Of a stretch of DNA of 64,000 nt, positions 61,345-64,000 are shown one piece after another (the first letter of the stretch is position 1; each line of letters begins with the position of its first letter). The translations under genes and the position numbers were made by a program. The notes under the pieces were generated by a model. It saw only the letters and a list, made by a program, of their open reading frames with translations, did not search any database and was not told the DNA's origin. Source of the stretch: an uncultured Alphaproteobacteria bacterium (GTDB lineage: Bacteria > Pseudomonadota > Alphaproteobacteria > HIMB59); NCBI GenBank assembly GCA_902546975.1, contig CACCLU010000002.1, forward strand, positions 62,001 to 126,000, in the 5' to 3' direction.

Positions 61345-62580
61345 ATGCCAAATTTTATTGATTTATTTGCAGGATGTGGGGGGTTATCTTTGGGCCTAGA
61401 ACAAGCAGGTTTCAAGCCCATATATGTAAATGAGATTGATAAATCTGCCATGGATACCTATTTATCAAATAGATCTCAATATAAATACCTAAAACAAAAA
61501 AATTTTCATTCCTTCAACATAGAAGATTTAGTAAAAAAAAAAAATTTAGAAAAATTAAAAAAAGATTTTAAAAATATTTTAAAAATTAATGAAATAGATT
61601 TAGTCGTAGGTGGGCCACCGTGCCAGGGATACTCTGCTATAGGTATTAGGCGATCTTATGAAGTAGATAAAAATCAATTACCTTCAAACTACCTTTATAA
61701 AAGTATGATCAAATTTATAAAATATTTTCATCCTAAGATTTTCTTATTTGAAAATGTTTCAGGAATTTTAAACTCAAAATGGTCCAAATCAGGAGATAAA
61801 GGAGAAATTTTTAAAGATATTTTAAAAGAATTTAAAAAATTAAATTACATTCAAGATTTTAAATTAATTTACTCTAAAAATTATGGTGTACCTCAAAATA
61901 GACCTCGAGTTTTTTTAGTTGGTATTAGAAAAGATATGAAATTTAAACATAATTTTTTAAAAACTTGTGGTGGTCTTTTACCAGAACCAAGTAACGATTT
62001 TAACAACTTAGAGGATATACTTAGTGATCTTATTGATTTGAATTATAAATTAGATTTTAAAACTAAAACTTATCCTATGGATCCAAAAAATAAAATTCAA
62101 AAGAAATTCAGAACAAAAAAGAATTCAAATGATTTTTATAAAAAAGGAGATCCTTTAGAACATCATGATTACAGTAAACACAGTAAAAAAATTGAAGATA
62201 AATTTGAATATATGATCAATAATCATGGAAAGATCAAAAAAGAAATGAAAACAAGGAAATTTGCTCAAAGAGTTTTACCAAAAAGATGGGAAAAAAAAGG
62301 TCCGTCCATAACCACAACATCTTTACCAGATGATTATGTACATTTTAGTCAGCCTAGATCATTAACTGTCAGAGAGTGGGCAAGATTACAAACTTTTCCA
62401 GATTGGTATATTTTTAAAGGGAAAAGAACCACTGGAGGGATAAGAAGAGCAGGTAATCCTCAAAAAGGTATTTATGACAGGGAGCTCCCACAATATACTC
62501 AAATTGGAAATGCAGTACCAGTGTTCTTAGCTTATAAAATTGGTAAACATTTCCTAAAATTGATTAAAGAGATGGAATAA
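61345..62580 (+). CDS. DNA (cytosine-5)-methyltransferase
   Basis: C5 DNA methyltransferase (411 aa). Motif I is FIDLFAGCGGLSLGLEQAGF, motif IV is GGPPCQGYS with the catalytic cysteine, motif VI is FENVSGI, motif VIII is QNRPRVFLVGIR, and motifs IX-X appear as REWARLQTFP and QIGNAVPVFLA. The variable target-recognition region (about residues 230-330) is Lys-rich. It is followed after 40 bp by a probable restriction enzyme, so it should protect that enzyme's site. The final codons overlap the sigma-type promoter at 62574. Confidence 0.95.
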   Translation: MPNFIDLFAGCGGLSLGLEQAGFKPIYVNEIDKSAMDTYLSNRSQYKYLKQKNFHSFNIEDLVKKKNLEKLKKDFKNILKINEIDLVVGGPPCQGYSAIGIRRSYEVDKNQLPSNYLYKSMIKFIKYFHPKIFLFENVSGILNSKWSKSGDKGEIFKDILKEFKKLNYIQDFKLIYSKNYGVPQNRPRVFLVGIRKDMKFKHNFLKTCGGLLPEPSNDFNNLEDILSDLIDLNYKLDFKTKTYPMDPKNKIQKKFRTKKNSNDFYKKGDPLEHHDYSKHSKKIEDKFEYMINNHGKIKKEMKTRKFAQRVLPKRWEKKGPSITTTSLPDDYVHFSQPRSLTVREWARLQTFPDWYIFKGKRTTGGIRRAGNPQKGIYDRELPQYTQIGNAVPVFLAYKIGKHFLKLIKEME

Positions 62581-62598
62581 ATCGATCAATTTTTCGTC
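62574..62598 (+). promoter_or_regulatory. ECF-type promoter (GGAATA-N15-CGTC) before the restriction enzyme gene
   Basis: GGAATA (62574-62579) and CGTC (62595-62598), 15 nt apart, overlap the last codons of the methyltransferase gene. The ATG of the nuclease gene follows 22 nt later, a leader length like those of the other sites (19-24 nt). The match lacks only the first G of GGGAATA. Confidence 0.65.
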
Positions 62599-62620
62599 TC
62601 ATTAATTAAGAGATGCAATT

Positions 62621-63295
62621 ATGATTGAAGAGTATATTAGGAAATTTGAGGAAATTAAAAATTCTGGTTGGATCAATAGTCATAGACCAGGTGATACTGG
62701 TGTAGGTTACACACTCGAAAAACTGATTAATCAAAGCAAAGAGCAAAAAAAACAATTAAGAATAAAGTCTATTAGGAAAGGTTCGAGCAGAAGATTAACA
62801 TTATTTGCAAAAATACCGGTTTGGGGAATTGGGGGAAGAACAAAACTGTTAGATGACTATGGTTATTTTGACCAAAATAATAGATGGTCCTTGTACACAA
62901 GTATTACTTCTAAAAAGAAAACTAAATTAGGTTGGCAAATTGAATTAGACGATGACAAAGTTTTTTTAAATAATTTTGGTAATGCAGTTATTTATTGGGA
63001 ACTATCTGTTTTAAAAAAAATTTTACAAAAAAAATTAAATCAAATGATTTTAGTTTACGCAGATTTTAAAAAAAATAATTTAAGAGAAGAATTATTCAAA
63101 TATAAAGATTTTTACCTTGTTCAGTATCCAGATCTAAATAGTTTTACCAATCTTATTCAGGATGGATCTATTTGCATAGATCTAGCAATACACCGAGAGA
63201 TATCATCAAACATAGTCAAAGATAAAGGTTTTTTATTTAGAGTAAGTGAGAACAAAATTGATAAGTTATTTCATTCTGTGAAAAAAATTATTTAA
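62621..63295 (+). CDS. Probable restriction endonuclease, MvaI/BcnI-like
   Basis: A 224-aa protein. The N-terminal region GWINSHRPGDTGVGYTLEKL, followed by KGSSRRLTLFAKIPVW, resembles the MvaI/BcnI family (GWI-S-R-GDTG-GKTLE...LTLFTK). These are monomeric restriction enzymes with PD-(D/E)xK-type active sites that usually cut CC(W or S)GG-type sequences. Here the strand that normally carries the catalytic E-x-K reads LRIKSIRKG, so one acidic residue may be replaced or shifted; activity is not certain. The partner methyltransferase is upstream. It is preceded by a sigma-type promoter. The start of the next gene overlaps its stop by one base. Confidence 0.7.
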   Translation: MIEEYIRKFEEIKNSGWINSHRPGDTGVGYTLEKLINQSKEQKKQLRIKSIRKGSSRRLTLFAKIPVWGIGGRTKLLDDYGYFDQNNRWSLYTSITSKKKTKLGWQIELDDDKVFLNNFGNAVIYWELSVLKKILQKKLNQMILVYADFKKNNLREELFKYKDFYLVQYPDLNSFTNLIQDGSICIDLAIHREISSNIVKDKGFLFRVSENKIDKLFHSVKKII

Positions 63296-64000
63296 TGATA
63301 AAACAAATTTATTTAGACAAAAATTTATCATCACCAATTGGTGATTGGTTCAGTGATTTATACATTACAGGTTTTCAATTAGAAAAATGTCTATTAAAAG
63401 ATCGTAATTTCACCTTTGCTATTGTAAGCCCAGACATACCATCAACCGCAATAGCTATCTCATTGGGCTTAATTTGGAATAATATTTTTAAGAAAAAGAA
63501 AGAAGAACAAAATATTATTTCTAATAACTTAGTAAAAATGTCAACTCGATCACCATATATTGATTATTTAAAAAGCTTGAATAGAGGAGATGAGCTTTAT
63601 CTTAAAAACAATAAAAATTCAAAAAAAAGGATCTTTTTTGACTCTTGTATTAAAGATGATTTGCATGGTCCTTTTCTTTTCAAATTTCATATTTATGAGG
63701 GTAATAAGCAATATTCAAATATACTGCCATTAAAAAAAATCAAACAACTTATTTCTATAAGATCAAAATACGTGAATAATTATTTTTTAGAAAATTTTTT
63801 TTATGACACACACGATCAAAAAAATTTTAGTTTACTAAGGAACTTTATATATATTCTTGGAGAAAAATCAAAATTTGCAAAAATATCTGAAAGTGATGTA
63901 TTTATTGAAAATACAAAAATGGGAACAGACAATAGGTCGACTAAAGGAAGATTAGGTGACTTTCTTAGAATTACTGAAGAAGATAATAATTTAGATTATA
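63295..64000 (+). CDS. Unknown protein, C-terminus beyond the window
   Basis: An open frame of 235 codons from ATG 63295 (overlapping the restriction gene stop as TAATG) that reads to the end of the window. It begins MIKQIYLDKNLSSPIGDWFS and contains FTFAIVSPDIPSTAIAISLG and IFFDSCIKDDLHGPFLFKFH. No motif I can name. Tight coupling to the restriction enzyme gene suggests a third component of the same defence module, such as a helicase or accessory subunit, but nothing in the visible part proves it. Confidence 0.6.
   Translation, partial: MIKQIYLDKNLSSPIGDWFSDLYITGFQLEKCLLKDRNFTFAIVSPDIPSTAIAISLGLIWNNIFKKKKEEQNIISNNLVKMSTRSPYIDYLKSLNRGDELYLKNNKNSKKRIFFDSCIKDDLHGPFLFKFHIYEGNKQYSNILPLKKIKQLISIRSKYVNNYFLENFFYDTHDQKNFSLLRNFIYILGEKSKFAKISESDVFIENTKMGTDNRSTKGRLGDFLRITEEDNNLDY

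Overview
The window is AT-rich, densely packed DNA with short intergenic gaps and many overlapping stop/start codons. It looks like a chromosome segment from a streamlined marine alphaproteobacterium. Supporting signs are the tsaE-amgK-murU-trxA neighbourhood, several high-affinity solute-binding-protein ABC transporters, a DddP-type M24 protein and phosphonate genes. I cannot name the species; a HIMB59/AEGEAN-169-like or SAR11-like lineage is an inference from gene content. I saw no rRNA, insertion sequence or CRISPR array.

Layout. 1-7 kb is housekeeping: the start of class I ribonucleotide reductase with an NrdR-like box, an adenosine kinase/SAH hydrolase/MetK methylation-cycle cluster, then tsaE, amgK, murU and trxA. 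7-16.4 kb is a probable phosphonate island: an Fe-dependent alcohol dehydrogenase of the phosphonoacetaldehyde-reductase type, a core-MetE-like protein, PhnY, PhnA and a Ugp-type ABC transporter. 16.4-20.4 kb carries an SMR-like protein without its key glutamate, a DddP-like protein coupled to a methyltransferase, and a ferredoxin/flavodoxin-NADP reductase. 20.4-41.1 kb is carbohydrate and polyol metabolism. It contains an AcoR-like regulator, a dehydrogenase, a GlpSTPQV-like transporter with two complementary ATPases, a PQQ sugar dehydrogenase, an SMP-30 lactonase, IolD, and an Agl-type glucoside transporter with GH1 and GH4 glycosidases. 41.3-43 kb has a cytochrome c, a CsoR repressor and a DUF4396 protein around a palindromic operator, plus a secreted nuclease.

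43-49.4 kb is an accessory region of small secreted proteins and two HTH regulators. It includes a pentameric ligand-gated ion channel with an N-terminal PDZ domain and a 90-nt tRNA-like RNA with an abnormal anticodon arm.

49.5-64 kb is the most striking part. It encodes an exported Sel1-caspase protease, an exported TPR-CHAT protease, an ECF sigma factor with an overlapping membrane anti-sigma gene, an exported trypsin-like protease, a DUF2167 protein and a PrsW intramembrane protease. A C5 methyltransferase and a probable MvaI/BcnI-type restriction enzyme follow. Five promoter-like elements with the same form, GGAATA-N15-CGTC, precede five transcription units here: a small secreted repeat protein (and possibly the caspase behind it), the sigma operon, DUF2167-PrsW, a small ORF plus a hypothetical gene, and the restriction enzyme gene. 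I infer an autoregulated envelope-proteolysis/sigma-factor system that may also control restriction. It recalls the TPR-CHAT/RpoE logic of type III-E CRISPR but has no CRISPR component. All identifications are from reading sequence and remembered family motifs; no searches were run.
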